Source: Microbispora triticiradicis (GTDB lineage Bacteria; Actinomycetota; Actinomycetes; Streptosporangiales; Streptosporangiaceae). Taken from it: DNA of 64,000 nucleotides. A program made the position numbers and the translations under genes. The stretch lies in the NCBI GenBank assembly GCA_003260025.2, contig QFZU02000072.1:1-64000 (forward strand), given 5' to 3'. How positions within the stretch are numbered: position 1 is the stretch's first letter; each line of letters opens with the position of its first letter. The notes beneath the pieces were generated by a model, which was not told the origin of the DNA, ran no database searches, and saw only the letters and a list, made by a program, of their open reading frames with translations. Below, piece by piece: positions 23,592-39,730 of this stretch.

Positions 23592-24581
23592 TCACGCCTT
23601 CGTCGCGCCGGCCGTCAGGCCGGTGACGAGGTGACGCTGGACGAGCAGGAAGACGGCGGCCGCCGGGATCGCGATCAGCACCGACGCGGCCGTGAGCAGA
23701 CCCCACTCCGCCTTGTGCTGGCCGACGAACTGGCTCAGCCCGACCGCGAGCGTGTACTTGTCGTCGCCCGTCATGAACGCGGTCGCGTACGCGACCTCCG
23801 CCCACGCGGTGAGGAACGAGTAGAACGCGGCCACCGCCAGGCCGGGCTTGGCCAGCGGCAGGATCAGCCGCCAGAACGTGCCGAAGGGGGTCAGGCCGTC
23901 CACCCGGCCCGCCTCGTCGATCGACACGGGGACCGTGTCGAAGTAGCCCTTCATCATCCACGCGCAGAACGGCACGGTGGAGGTGAGGTACGCGACGACC
24001 AGTGACGGGAACTGGTTGATCAGCCCGAGCCCGGCCATCAGGTTGTAGATCGGCACGATGAGGATCGCCACCGGGAACATCTGCGTGATGAGCAGCATCC
24101 ACATCACCGACCGGAACCCAGGGAAGCGGAACCGGCTGACGGCGTAGCCGGTGGTGGCCGACAGCAGCACACCGAGCGCGGCCGTGATGAGCGACACGAT
24201 CACGGAGTTGGCGGCCCAGGTGAGGAACCTGGTCTCCCCCAGGACCTGGGCGTAGTTGGCGAGGGTGGGGTGGTCGACCGGCGCGACCGAGGCCGTCTCG
24301 ATGACGCTCCTCGGCTTGAGCGAGGTCAGCACCAGCCACGCGACCGGGAACACCGACACGATGCTCGCCGCGATCAGCGTGAGGTGCAGGGCGGCCGACC
24401 TGGCCGGGGTGCGCCGGTCGCGGCTCCACGCCCCGGCTGGAGCGGGAGCCTGGGCGGGTGCCGGGGCGGGTGCCGGGGCGGCGGAAGCGGGGGCGGCGGA
24501 AGCGGTGGCGGGCACCGGGCTCGGCTCAGGGCTCGGCACCGGGCTCGGCTCAGGGGCGGGTGCGGGGGCGGCGGGGCTCAC
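23592..24581 (-). CDS. malG: Maltose/maltodextrin ABC permease MalG
   Basis: This 329-residue permease has six membrane helices and the EAA loop (SIDEAGRVDGLTPFGTFWRL, LPLAKPG), typical of the MalG half. It starts at GTG 24581, overlapping the malF stop (GTGA). The first 50 residues are an unusual low-complexity Pro/Ala/Ser stretch encoded by short GC-rich repeats; MalG proteins normally begin just before the first helix (here around residue 60). The true start could be further in, but no better ribosome-binding site is obvious. With MalF it forms the channel fed by the binding protein MalE. Confidence 0.93.
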   Translation of the reverse strand: MSPAAPAPAPEPSPVPSPEPSPVPATASAAPASAAPAPAPAPAQAPAPAGAWSRDRRTPARSAALHLTLIAASIVSVFPVAWLVLTSLKPRSVIETASVAPVDHPTLANYAQVLGETRFLTWAANSVIVSLITAALGVLLSATTGYAVSRFRFPGFRSVMWMLLITQMFPVAILIVPIYNLMAGLGLINQFPSLVVAYLTSTVPFCAWMMKGYFDTVPVSIDEAGRVDGLTPFGTFWRLILPLAKPGLAVAAFYSFLTAWAEVAYATAFMTGDDKYTLAVGLSQFVGQHKAEWGLLTAASVLIAIPAAAVFLLVQRHLVTGLTAGATKA

Positions 24582-25540
24582 CACGCCTCCCCCTGCCGCC
24601 GCAGCGCGCGCTTGTAGACGGTGGCCAGGACGACGAGCAGCGCGAGGATCACCAGGCCCCAGGCGGCGGAGCCGGAGTAGTTCCTGATGCCCTCGAACGC
24701 CTGGCGGTAGGCGTACGTCACGAGGATCTCCGTGGATCCGCCCGGTCCTCCGCGGGTCAGCAGGAAGATGACCGGGAACTGGTTGAACGTCCAGATCGTG
24801 CCGAGCAGCACGACCGTGCTCGACACCGGGCGCAGGCCCGGCAGCGTGATGTGCCGGAACCGCTGCCATGGGCTGGCGCCGTCGACCTCGGCCGCCTCGT
24901 ACAGTTCGCGCGGGATCGCCTGAAGACCGCCGAGCAGCGCGAGCATCATGAAGGGCACGCCGAGCCAGACGTTGCAGGCGATCACCGAGACCTTCGCCCA
25001 GAACGGGTCGTCGAGCCAGGCGATCCCGGCGAACCCGGCGGCCCGCAGCATGGCGTTCACCACCCCGAACTCGCCGTTCAGCAGGTAGCGCCAGATGAAC
25101 GCGGACACGAAGGCCGGCACCGCCCAGGGCAGCACGAGCAGCATCCGGTAGAGCGACCGCAGCCGCAGCGGGCGGTTGAGCAGCAGCGCGAGACCGAGGC
25201 CGATGCCCACGTGCAGGGCGACGCACACGACCGTCCACACGATCGTCCAGGCGAGCCGGCCGAGGAACTCGGGCGAGGTGAGGATGGCGGCGTAGTTCTT
25301 CAGGCCCACGAACTCGTACGTGGACGGGATGACGTTCATCCCGATCGTGCGGCCCATGTTGGCCTCGGTCGCGTCGGTCAGCGACAGGTACACGCCGCGG
25401 GCGAGGGGATAGCCGACCAGCACCAGCGTCACGATGACGACCGGCGCCGTCATCGCCCAGGCGTACCAGTGACGCGACAGGAGGCGCCGCGCCCCACTGC
25501 GGGGCGCGGCCCTTCTCGTCGCGACGACGTCAGCCGTCAT
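24578..25540 (-). CDS. malF: Maltose/maltodextrin ABC permease MalF
   Basis: This 320-residue membrane protein has six predicted helices, the periplasmic-type loop after helix 1, and the EAA motif ELYEAAEVDGASPWQRFRHI followed by LPGLRPV. The long N-terminal extension of enterobacterial MalF is absent, as in other Gram-positives. ATG 25540 lies three bases after the malE stop, so the genes are co-transcribed. It pairs with MalG and should be energised by an ATPase; the nearest candidate is the divergent gene at 27165-28439. Confidence 0.95.
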   Translation of the reverse strand: MTADVVATRRAAPRSGARRLLSRHWYAWAMTAPVVIVTLVLVGYPLARGVYLSLTDATEANMGRTIGMNVIPSTYEFVGLKNYAAILTSPEFLGRLAWTIVWTVVCVALHVGIGLGLALLLNRPLRLRSLYRMLLVLPWAVPAFVSAFIWRYLLNGEFGVVNAMLRAAGFAGIAWLDDPFWAKVSVIACNVWLGVPFMMLALLGGLQAIPRELYEAAEVDGASPWQRFRHITLPGLRPVSSTVVLLGTIWTFNQFPVIFLLTRGGPGGSTEILVTYAYRQAFEGIRNYSGSAAWGLVILALLVVLATVYKRALRRQGEAW

Positions 25541-25543
25541 CGC

Positions 25544-26851
25544 CTACAGGCTCCAGCCCTTGAGGATGCCCTGGTATGCGGTGGCGACGTCCTTGAGCAT
25601 GGGCTCGGTGGTCGTCTGGCCGCCCGCGAGCTTCTGGTAGCCCTCGACCAGCGGCTGGAACAGCGAGGCGGCCTCGGGGATCCAGGGGCGCTCGACGGCC
25701 GACTCCATCGGCTTCTGCCACTGGGCGATCTTCGGGTTGGCCGTGGCCTCGGAGGCGCTGTAGGCGGGCTGGCGGGTCGGCAGCAGGCCGAGCTTGCCGG
25801 CGATCTTCGCCTGGCTCTCCGCGCTGTCCATGAACTGGACGAACAGGTAGGACGCGTCGAGGTTCTTCGAACCGGCGTAGACGGTGTAGTCGTGGCCGCC
25901 CAGCGGCGCGCCCGCCTTCGCCGAGCCGGCCGGGACCGGAGCGACGCCGAAGTTGTCCGGGTCGTCCTTGAACACCTTGCCACCGAGGTTGTCGGCGTTC
26001 GACCACGGGCCGTTGAAGATCATCGCGACCTTGCCGTCCTTGAACGCGGTCTCCGCGTTCGTGTAGCTGTCCTGCAGCGCGGGCTTGACGGCGGCGCCGG
26101 ACGTGATCAGGTCCTCGACGATCTTCACACCCGCCACGCTCTGCGGGGACGAGATCGTGATCTTCTTGTTCGGTACGTCGACGAAGTCGCCGCCCTCGCC
26201 GTATATGAACGGGAGGAGGAAGTAGGCGTCCACGTTCAGGGCGAGCCCGCCCGCTCCGGTCTTCGACTTGACGTCGAGCGCCGCCTTCTTGAGGTCGGCC
26301 ATCGTGGCCGGAGGCTCGTCGTAACCCGCCTTCTTCAGCAGTTTCTTGTTGTACAGCAGGCCCAGGGTGTCGGTCACCTGCGGCACGCCGTACGTCTTGC
26401 CGTTGTACTTGCCGCTCGCGGCCGGGACCGGCAGGAACTCCTCGGGCTTGTCGACGGCCGCGGTGCCGTCGAGCGGCGCGAGGTAGCCGAGGGAGGCGAA
26501 CTCCGCGACCCAGCCGACGTCGGTGCGCAGGACGTCGGGGGCGCCCGACCCCGACTGCGCGGCGGTCTTGAACTTGTCCCGCGCGTCCGCGAACGGCACG
26601 TTGACGTACTCGACCTTGATCTTCGGGTACTTGGCCTCGAAGTCCTTGATGAGCTCCTGGAAGACCGGACCCTCGGTCGTGGCGTCCGAGGTGTCCCACC
26701 AGGTGACCGTGCCGGACACCTCGGCGGGAGCGGCGCTCCCGGCGGGCGCCGATCCGGCGCCGCCCGAGTCGCCGCCCGAGTCGCCGCCACAGGCCGTAAC
26801 CGCCAAAGCCAGCGCCGCGGCGACCACCGCGGACGTGAGGGCTCGCCTCAT
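25544..26851 (-). CDS. malE: Maltose/maltodextrin-binding lipoprotein MalE
   Basis: This 435-residue extracellular solute-binding protein (family 1) has a signal peptide ending in the lipobox VTACGG (Cys about residue 21), then a Gly/Ser/Pro linker and the binding fold with VSGTVTWWDTSDATTEGPVF, KIKVEYVNVPFADARDKFKT and AMIFNGPWSNADNLGGK (the usual -W- hinge region). It is anchored to the membrane and delivers maltodextrins to MalFG. It is the first gene of the leftward operon; the region before it contains motifs resembling MalR sites. Confidence 0.94.
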   Translation of the reverse strand: MRRALTSAVVAAALALAVTACGGDSGGDSGGAGSAPAGSAAPAEVSGTVTWWDTSDATTEGPVFQELIKDFEAKYPKIKVEYVNVPFADARDKFKTAAQSGSGAPDVLRTDVGWVAEFASLGYLAPLDGTAAVDKPEEFLPVPAASGKYNGKTYGVPQVTDTLGLLYNKKLLKKAGYDEPPATMADLKKAALDVKSKTGAGGLALNVDAYFLLPFIYGEGGDFVDVPNKKITISSPQSVAGVKIVEDLITSGAAVKPALQDSYTNAETAFKDGKVAMIFNGPWSNADNLGGKVFKDDPDNFGVAPVPAGSAKAGAPLGGHDYTVYAGSKNLDASYLFVQFMDSAESQAKIAGKLGLLPTRQPAYSASEATANPKIAQWQKPMESAVERPWIPEAASLFQPLVEGYQKLAGGQTTTEPMLKDVATAYQGILKGWSL

Positions 26852-26918
26852 CTGTGTCGCACTCCTTGGTCAGGGGATTTGACCGGAAGGTAACAGGGGG
26901 CCACCGGTGATGAAAGGC

Positions 26919-26938
26919 CTTACAGAAAGTTTCAGCAA
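26919..26938. promoter_or_regulatory. Candidate MalR operator upstream of malE
   Basis: CTTACAG (26919-26925) followed by TTTCAGCAA (26930-26938) lies about 70-90 bases upstream of malE and also faces the divergent ATPase gene. The first motif differs by one base from CTTGCAG, the element I recall for MalR in Streptomyces. The second recurs before the amylopullulanase gene. Confidence 0.4.
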
Positions 26939-27164
26939 TTTCGTTACCTTTGACCCCTCCCGGAGTGCGTCAGGGAGGTCACGGCATAACCCTGACACGC
27001 GGCTTTAGCAAGGGGAAAGTTTGGAGTAACGGCAAGTTGCAGGCAGATGCCGGATCTTTCACGACACGTATGGACATGAGTGCCCGCGACGCGATGTACT
27101 ACCTCATCATTTACATCGGCGGCTGGGGATCCGGGCTCTCCTGCCCGGGAGGAACGAGCTTGCA

Positions 27165-28439
<1,275 letters not shown>

Positions 28440-28472
28440 CGCCACCCGCCGTCCCGGCCCGCGGGCCAGGGC

Positions 28473-29090
28473 TCACACCGTACGGCTGACGCCGCCGGCC
28501 AGCACCGAGACGATCCCCACCAGCCGGACGATCTTGTCGACCTCCGCCCGGTGGAACGCCGGGCCCTGGGATCGGGCCACCACGAGGTGGACGCCGTCCA
28601 TCGGCACGCTGACCAGGTGCAGGTCGCCCTCCTCGAACGCCGTGGCGCGCAGCGGGATCAACTCGGTCGCGGGCACCGACTCGGGCGCCTGCCAGCTTCC
28701 GTGGACGACCGCGCCGCCGGTCGAGTCGACGGTCACCGCCCACTCCGCGCTGACCAGATCGGCCACCGCGTCCACGAGGGTGACGTACGCGCGGTCGGGG
28801 TCGCCGGCGACGTGGCCGAGGAGGTCGTAGTCGAGACTCGCGCCGGGCACCTCCCGGGTCGGCCACACGCCCTCCACCCGCGTGCCGGGCACCACTCCGA
28901 TGCGGTCGCGCAGCTCGGCGGGCTCGAACACCCCCGACCAGGAGACGGTGAAGTCGTCCACGGCCCGGCCCGCCTCCCGTTCCAGCACGGTGACCTGCAG
29001 GATGTCGGCGCCCATGACCCCGAACGCCCGCGCCACCTGGCCGAGCACCCCCGGCCGGTCGGGGAGCGAGACCCTCAGCCGCAGCAACAT
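28473..29090 (-). CDS. ACT-domain-like protein
   Basis: The first 80 residues form an ACT domain (MLLRLRVSLPDRPGVLGQVA, RAFGVMGADILQVTVLER), the ligand-binding module that usually senses amino acids. The rest (about residues 85-205) is an alpha/beta region around AYVTLVDAVADLVSAEWAVT that may be a second, diverged sensory domain. ATG 29090 is chosen because GGAGGAGGAGG lies just upstream; the open frame extends 15 codons further. No enzyme domain is present, so a regulatory role is likely. It is a single leftward gene convergent with the ATPase gene, separated by a 12-base GC palindrome. Confidence 0.75.
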   Translation of the reverse strand: MLLRLRVSLPDRPGVLGQVARAFGVMGADILQVTVLEREAGRAVDDFTVSWSGVFEPAELRDRIGVVPGTRVEGVWPTREVPGASLDYDLLGHVAGDPDRAYVTLVDAVADLVSAEWAVTVDSTGGAVVHGSWQAPESVPATELIPLRATAFEEGDLHLVSVPMDGVHLVVARSQGPAFHRAEVDKIVRLVGIVSVLAGGVSRTV

Positions 29091-29204
29091 CCCCACCACC
29101 TCCTCCTCCATCCGCGCCGGGCGACGCGACACCAACAGTGTCGGACACAGGTTTCACGCCTGTTACGGCGGCGGGTCACGAGGCGACTGGAATGTTTCTG
29201 GAAA

Positions 29205-29222
29205 TTTCAGCAAATGCTTGCA
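29205..29222. promoter_or_regulatory. Candidate MalR operator upstream of amylopullulanase gene
   Basis: TTTCAGCAA (29205-29213) is identical to the motif before malE and is followed by CTTGCA (29217-29222). It lies 30-50 bases upstream of the amylopullulanase start, where a repressor site would be expected. Confidence 0.4.
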
Positions 29223-29253
29223 CCAACGTGGTCAGGACAGTAGCTTCCGGGCC

Positions 29254-35058
<5,805 letters not shown>

Positions 35059-35137
35059 ATCCGTCTTTGGATAAGTTTGGTGTTCTATTGCCGCTCTTGC
35101 GAGTTTTTCGCGTAATGACCATGGATAGCCTCGGGTG

Positions 35138-36577
35138 ATGCTCGTTCCCAAGCACCCCCGGTCACTCCGAGCCCGGCTGACGCTGATCGCGGCCGGGCTC
35201 GCGGCGTGCCTGCTGATCCCGATCGCGGTCGTGCTCAACGTGCTCGTGCGGCACGCGGTCGCCGAAGGGATCTGGAACGAGAGCCTGGACACCGCGAGCC
35301 GCGTCGCGGCCTCGGTCCGCGACGGCAGTCTGACCAATCCGGTGGCGACCGGCGGCAACGGCATCGACCTGGTGGAGGTGGTCAGCTCCGACGGCCGGGT
35401 GATCGCCAGCAGCGCGGGAGCCGACGGCGTCCACCGGCTGAGCCCGTTACACCCCGCCGCCGACGGCGACGTGACTCAGACGACCTCCTGCGCCCCCCAC
35501 GGCCGCGACTGCCTGTACGTGACGGTGGTGCGCGTCTTCCCCGGCCCCGGCTCCGACTTCGTCTACGCGGGCCGCGCCGCCCCGGCGGTCCTCACCAGCC
35601 CCCTGGGCCTGCCGTCGCTGCTCCTGCTGGCCCTGATGCTCGCCGCGCTCTCGGGATGGGCCGCCTGGAAGACGGCCGGCCGCGTGCTGCGCCCGGTCGA
35701 GGCCATCCGGTCGGAGCTCGCGGGGATCAGCGGGAAGAACCCCGGCTCGCGGGTGCCCGAGCCGCCCGGCGACGACGAGATCGCCCGCCTCGCCAGGACC
35801 GCCAACGACGCGCTGGCCCGGCTCGACACCTCGATCCAGCGGCAGCGGCAGTTCGCCGCCGACGCCTCGCACGAACTGCTCACCCCCATCTGCGGGATCC
35901 GCGCCCAGCTGGAGAGCGCGCGGCTGCATCCCGAGGACACCCCCGAGGCCGTCCTCGCGGCGCTGCGCGACACCGAGCGCCTGGAGGCGATCGTCTCCGA
36001 CCTGCTCCTGCTCGCCCGCATCCCCACGGTCCCCGAGACCGCGAGGGAGGAGGTCGACCTGTCGCATCTGGTCGTCGCCGAGGTCGACCGGCGGCCGGGC
36101 CGGTTGCCGACCCAGCTGCACGAGACGCCGGGGGTGATCATCTGGGGCATGCGCCGGCACCTCGCCCGGGTGGTGGCCAACCTGCTCGACAACGCCGAGC
36201 GGCACGCGCTGACCGGGGTGTCCGTGTGCGTCGAGCGGGCGGGTGACGAGGCGGTCCTGTGCGTGCGCAACGACGGCGGGTGCATCCCGGAGGCGGACCA
36301 GGAACGGATCTTCGAACGGTTCTACCGGACCGACGCGGCGCGCAGCCGCAGCCGGGGCGGCACCGGCCTCGGCCTGGCCATCGCCCGCGAGGTCGTGGAG
36401 GCCCACGGAGGGTCGATCCGGGTGGAGAACGTCGAGGACGGCGTGCGGTTCGTGCTGCGGCTGCCACTGGCGCCCGACCAGCCGGACGGACCGCCGGAAC
36501 CCGGCGGCCAGAACGCGCGGCCGGACGGGCGGACCGCCGGAACCCGGCGGCCCAGAGGCGAGGACACCCAAAGTTAA
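35138..36577 (+). CDS. Sensor histidine kinase (orphan)
   Basis: This 479-residue membrane kinase has a first helix (about 14-36), an extracellular sensing region with one Cys pair (TTSCAPHGRDC), a second helix (about 150-172), HAMP, HisKA and HATPase_c domains. The phosphorylated His lies in ASHELLTPICG, where most homologues have HELRTP; the Arg is replaced by Leu. The ATP-binding boxes are NLLDNAERHA (N), FERFYRTD (F) and GGTGLGLAIAREVVEAHGG (G). No response regulator is adjacent. ATG 35138 and GTG 35135 are both possible starts, and no clear ribosome-binding site is seen. The Pro/Gly/Arg tail (about 450-479) is probably disordered. Confidence 0.9.
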   Translation: MLVPKHPRSLRARLTLIAAGLAACLLIPIAVVLNVLVRHAVAEGIWNESLDTASRVAASVRDGSLTNPVATGGNGIDLVEVVSSDGRVIASSAGADGVHRLSPLHPAADGDVTQTTSCAPHGRDCLYVTVVRVFPGPGSDFVYAGRAAPAVLTSPLGLPSLLLLALMLAALSGWAAWKTAGRVLRPVEAIRSELAGISGKNPGSRVPEPPGDDEIARLARTANDALARLDTSIQRQRQFAADASHELLTPICGIRAQLESARLHPEDTPEAVLAALRDTERLEAIVSDLLLLARIPTVPETAREEVDLSHLVVAEVDRRPGRLPTQLHETPGVIIWGMRRHLARVVANLLDNAERHALTGVSVCVERAGDEAVLCVRNDGGCIPEADQERIFERFYRTDAARSRSRGGTGLGLAIAREVVEAHGGSIRVENVEDGVRFVLRLPLAPDQPDGPPEPGGQNARPDGRTAGTRRPRGEDTQS

Positions 36578-36701
36578 GACCGGCGCCCCTGCGCGTTCAG
36601 CCGGGCAACCCCCAACGGGACAACCTGCTGGCTAGTTTTCTCGACACCCCCGCCCCCCAGGACCCCCGGGGTTCCCGATGTCGCAGGTGAAGGAGTCACT
36701 C

Positions 36702-38783
36702 GTGCGAGTGCTGGCAGTCGTCCCCGCCAGAGGTGGTTCGGTGGGCGTCCCGCTGAAGAACCTGGAGAAGGTGGGCGGCATTCCGCTCGTGGCCCGCGCG
36801 GTCGACGCCTGCCTGCGCGCCGAACTCGTGGACGAGGTGGTCGTCAGCACCGACCACGACCTGATCGCCCGGGCGGCCGAGGACGCCGGGGCCCGCGTGG
36901 TGCGCCGGCCCGCCGACCTCAGCGGCCCGACCGCCTCCAGCGAGTCGGCCGTGCTGCACGCCCTGTCCGAGACGCCGGGCGAGGACCCGGAGATCGTCGT
37001 CCTCGTCCAGTGCACCAGCGCGTTCATCGACCCCCGCGACCTCGACGCGGCCGTGGGCAGGGTGCTCGGCGGCGAGGCCGACTCGGTCTTCTCCGGCGTC
37101 GAGACCTACGAGTTCGTGTGGACCGGCGCCGGGCACGGGGTGAACCACGACCCGGCCGTGCGCCCGCGCCGCCAGGACCGCGAGCCCCACTTCCGGGAGA
37201 CCGGCGCGTTCTACGTCATGCGTACGCCGGGCCTGCGCGAGCGCGGCCACCGGTTCTTCGGCACCGTCGCGGTCCAGCCGGTGCCCAGCCGGCACGCGGT
37301 CGAGATCGACGTCCCGGAGGATCTGGAGATCGCCCGGGCGCTCGCCCCGTTCGTGGACGAGCCGCTGCCCATCGACGTGGACGCGGTCGTCACCGACTTC
37401 GACGGCGTGCACACCGACGACCGCGCGTTCGTCGACTCCGAGGGCCGGGAGATGGTCGCCGTCAGCCGCTCCGACGGCATGGGGATCGCGCTGCTGCGCC
37501 GCGCCGGGGTGAAGACGCTCGTGCTGTCCACCGAGCGCAACCCGGTCGTCGCCGCCCGCGCCGCCAAGCTCGGCGTGCCGGTGGTGCAGGGCCTCGGCGC
37601 CAAGGACGCCGCGCTGCGCGCGTGGCTCACCGCCGAGGGGCTGGACCCCGAGCGGGTCGCCTACGTCGGCAACGACGTCAACGACCTGTCCTGCATGGCG
37701 ATGGTCGGCTGGCCGGTCGCGGTGCCCGACGCCCACCCCCGGGTGCGCGCCGCCGCCCGCGTCGTGCTGTCGGCCCCCGGCGGAGCTGGAGCGGTGCGCG
37801 AACTGTCCGACCGGGTGCTCGCCGCCCGCCCGGCCGCCGCCCCCGAAGCCGCCCCCGAGACCGTTCCCGCGCCCGTTCTCCCGGCGTACGGCACGGCCCC
37901 GCTCGCGGAGCCCCGGCCGGTGCGGATCGGCAGGTCGCTGGTCGGGCCCGGGCAGCCGGTCTACGTGATCGGCGAGATCGGCATCAACCACAACGGCGAC
38001 GTGGAGATCGCGCGCAGGCTGATCGACGTGGCCGCCGACGCCGGCTGCCAGGCGGTCAAGTTCCAGAAGCGGACGCCGGAGATCTGCGTGCCGCTGGAGC
38101 AGCGCGACCAGATCCGGCAGACGCCGTGGGGCGAGATGACCTACATGGAGTACAAGCTCCGCACCGAGTTCGGCGCCGACGAGTACGCCCACATCGCCAA
38201 GTACTGCGAGGAGCGCGGCGTCGACTGGTTCGCCTCGCCCTGGGACGTGCCGTCGGTGGAGTTCCTGGAGAACATGGACGTCGTCGCCCACAAGGTGGCC
38301 TCGGCCTCGGTGACCGACCACGAACTGCTCCGGGCGCTGGCGGCCACCCGCAAGCCGGTCATCCTGTCGACCGGCATGTCGACGATCGAGGAGATCGACG
38401 CCGCGGTGGAGATCCTCGGCACCGAGCGCCTGGTGATGATGCACGCCACCTCCACCTACCCGCTGCCTCCGGAGGAGGCCAACCTCCGCATGATCACCAC
38501 GCTGCGGCAGCGGTACGGCGTGCCGGTCGGCTACTCGGGGCACGAGCGCGGGCTGCAGATCTCGCTGGCGGCCGTGACGCTGGGCGCGGTCACCGTCGAG
38601 CGGCACATCACGCTCGACCGCACGATGTGGGGCTCCGACCACGCCGCCTCGCTGGAGCCGAGCGGCCTGGAGCACCTCGTCCGCGACATCCGGATCATCG
38701 AGGAGTCCCTCGGGGACGGCGTCAAGCGGGTCTACCCCGGTGAGGAGGCCCCGCGGGCCCGCCTGCGCCGGGTCACGGCGTGA
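36702..38783 (+). CDS. Triple fusion: CMP-nonulosonate synthetase, HAD phosphatase, NeuB synthase
   Basis: GTG 36702 follows AAGGAG by six bases; ATG 36678 is an alternative. Of 693 residues, about 1-220 are a NeuA-type CMP-sialic acid synthetase (VPARGGSVGVPLKN). About 225-375 form a KdsC-like HAD domain (TDFDGVHTDDRA with nucleophile D232, STERNPVV, GNDVND). After an Ala/Pro linker, about 405-693 form a NeuB sialic acid synthase barrel (IGEIGINHNGD, KFQKRTPE, STGMSTIEEI). The first two domains are ordered as in animal CMAS; NeuB is appended and lacks the usual C-terminal SAF domain. The product would be a CMP-activated nonulosonic acid. Overlaps with the next two genes indicate one operon. 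Confidence 0.92.
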   Translation: MRVLAVVPARGGSVGVPLKNLEKVGGIPLVARAVDACLRAELVDEVVVSTDHDLIARAAEDAGARVVRRPADLSGPTASSESAVLHALSETPGEDPEIVVLVQCTSAFIDPRDLDAAVGRVLGGEADSVFSGVETYEFVWTGAGHGVNHDPAVRPRRQDREPHFRETGAFYVMRTPGLRERGHRFFGTVAVQPVPSRHAVEIDVPEDLEIARALAPFVDEPLPIDVDAVVTDFDGVHTDDRAFVDSEGREMVAVSRSDGMGIALLRRAGVKTLVLSTERNPVVAARAAKLGVPVVQGLGAKDAALRAWLTAEGLDPERVAYVGNDVNDLSCMAMVGWPVAVPDAHPRVRAAARVVLSAPGGAGAVRELSDRVLAARPAAAPEAAPETVPAPVLPAYGTAPLAEPRPVRIGRSLVGPGQPVYVIGEIGINHNGDVEIARRLIDVAADAGCQAVKFQKRTPEICVPLEQRDQIRQTPWGEMTYMEYKLRTEFGADEYAHIAKYCEERGVDWFASPWDVPSVEFLENMDVVAHKVASASVTDHELLRALAATRKPVILSTGMSTIEEIDAAVEILGTERLVMMHATSTYPLPPEEANLRMITTLRQRYGVPVGYSGHERGLQISLAAVTLGAVTVERHITLDRTMWGSDHAASLEPSGLEHLVRDIRIIEESLGDGVKRVYPGEEAPRARLRRVTA

Positions 38784-39730
38784 TCACGCTTTCCGTGATC
38801 GTGCCCGTCAGGGACGGCGAGGCGTACCTCGGTGACGCCCTCGCGTCCCTGGCGCGCAACCGGACGCGCGAGTTCGAGACCGAGGTCGTCGTCGTCGACG
38901 ACGGCTCGGCCGACGCGACGGCGGACGTCGCCGAGGACTTCCGGCGCGACCTGCCGGGGCTCTCGCTCGTCCGCAACGCGGCGCCGCTGGGGCTCGCCGA
39001 CGCCCGCAACGCCGGGCTGAAGCTGGCCTCCGGACGGTACGTCACCTTCCTCGACGCCGACGACTGGCTCGCGCCGGGCTACCTGCCCCGGCTGGTCGCG
39101 GCGATCGAGGGGCTGGGCTGCGACTTCGTCCGGGTGGACCACGTGCAGGCCGAGGGCCGCAAACGGGAGACGCACCGGGCGCCGCAGCCACGCCGCGGGG
39201 TGGTGCTCGACCCGCGCGAGAGCATCCTGCCGGCCGGGCTCAAGACCATGGTCGACTACCCCTACGCCTGGGCCGGGATCTACCGGCGCGAGCTGGGCGA
39301 CCTGCTGGCGTTCCCCTCGGGCCTGCACACCGCCGAGGACCGCCCGTGGATCTGGCGGCTGCACCGGCTGGCCCGGTCGTACGCCGTGGTGTCCCTCGCC
39401 GGGCTGTTCTACCGGCGGGGGCTCCCGGCCTCGCTCACCCAGATCGGCGACGAGCGGCAGCTGCACTTCTTCGACGCCTACGACATCGTGCTGGACGAGA
39501 CCGAGCCGCGCTACCTGCCCAAGGCGGCCCGCAACCTGTGCGCGCTGCTCGCCCACCACGCCGAGCTGGCCGAACGGTTCACCCCGGCCGTACGGGCCCG
39601 GTTCGACGAGCGGGCGCGGGCGGCGCTCGCCCGGCTGCCGCGCGAGACGCTGACCGAGGCGATCGGCGGCCTGGAGCCCGAGCGGGCCGCCCTGCTCGGC
39701 CCCTACCTTCCCGGAGGCCCGAGTGCCTGA
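38780..39730 (+). CDS. Family 2 glycosyltransferase
   Basis: This 316-residue cytoplasmic enzyme starts at GTG 38780, overlapping the stop of the fusion gene. The GT-A fold is clear: LSVIVPVRDGEAYLGDALASL, VVVDDGSADATADVAEDF and the metal-binding FLDADDWLAPG. The second half resembles the actinobacterial GT2 proteins that come with nonulosonic-acid and polysialyltransferase genes (TAEDRPWIWRLHRLARSYAV). It probably adds a sugar to the acceptor for, or to, the glycan built with the CMP-nonulosonate. The exact donor is not readable from sequence. Confidence 0.9.
   Translation: MITLSVIVPVRDGEAYLGDALASLARNRTREFETEVVVVDDGSADATADVAEDFRRDLPGLSLVRNAAPLGLADARNAGLKLASGRYVTFLDADDWLAPGYLPRLVAAIEGLGCDFVRVDHVQAEGRKRETHRAPQPRRGVVLDPRESILPAGLKTMVDYPYAWAGIYRRELGDLLAFPSGLHTAEDRPWIWRLHRLARSYAVVSLAGLFYRRGLPASLTQIGDERQLHFFDAYDIVLDETEPRYLPKAARNLCALLAHHAELAERFTPAVRARFDERARAALARLPRETLTEAIGGLEPERAALLGPYLPGGPSA

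Noticed and set aside
24430-24580. Short GC-rich repeats at the 5' end of malG as a CRISPR-like array
   Set aside because: Units are irregular, under 20 bases, and encode a Pro/Ala/Ser stretch in frame. No spacers or cas genes are present; no CRISPR array was seen anywhere in the window.
24458-26893. 811-codon plus-strand open frame across malG-malE
   Set aside because: It is the mirror frame of the maltose operon; the protein is low-complexity and Arg/His/Asp-rich, while the minus strand has unmistakable transporter motifs.
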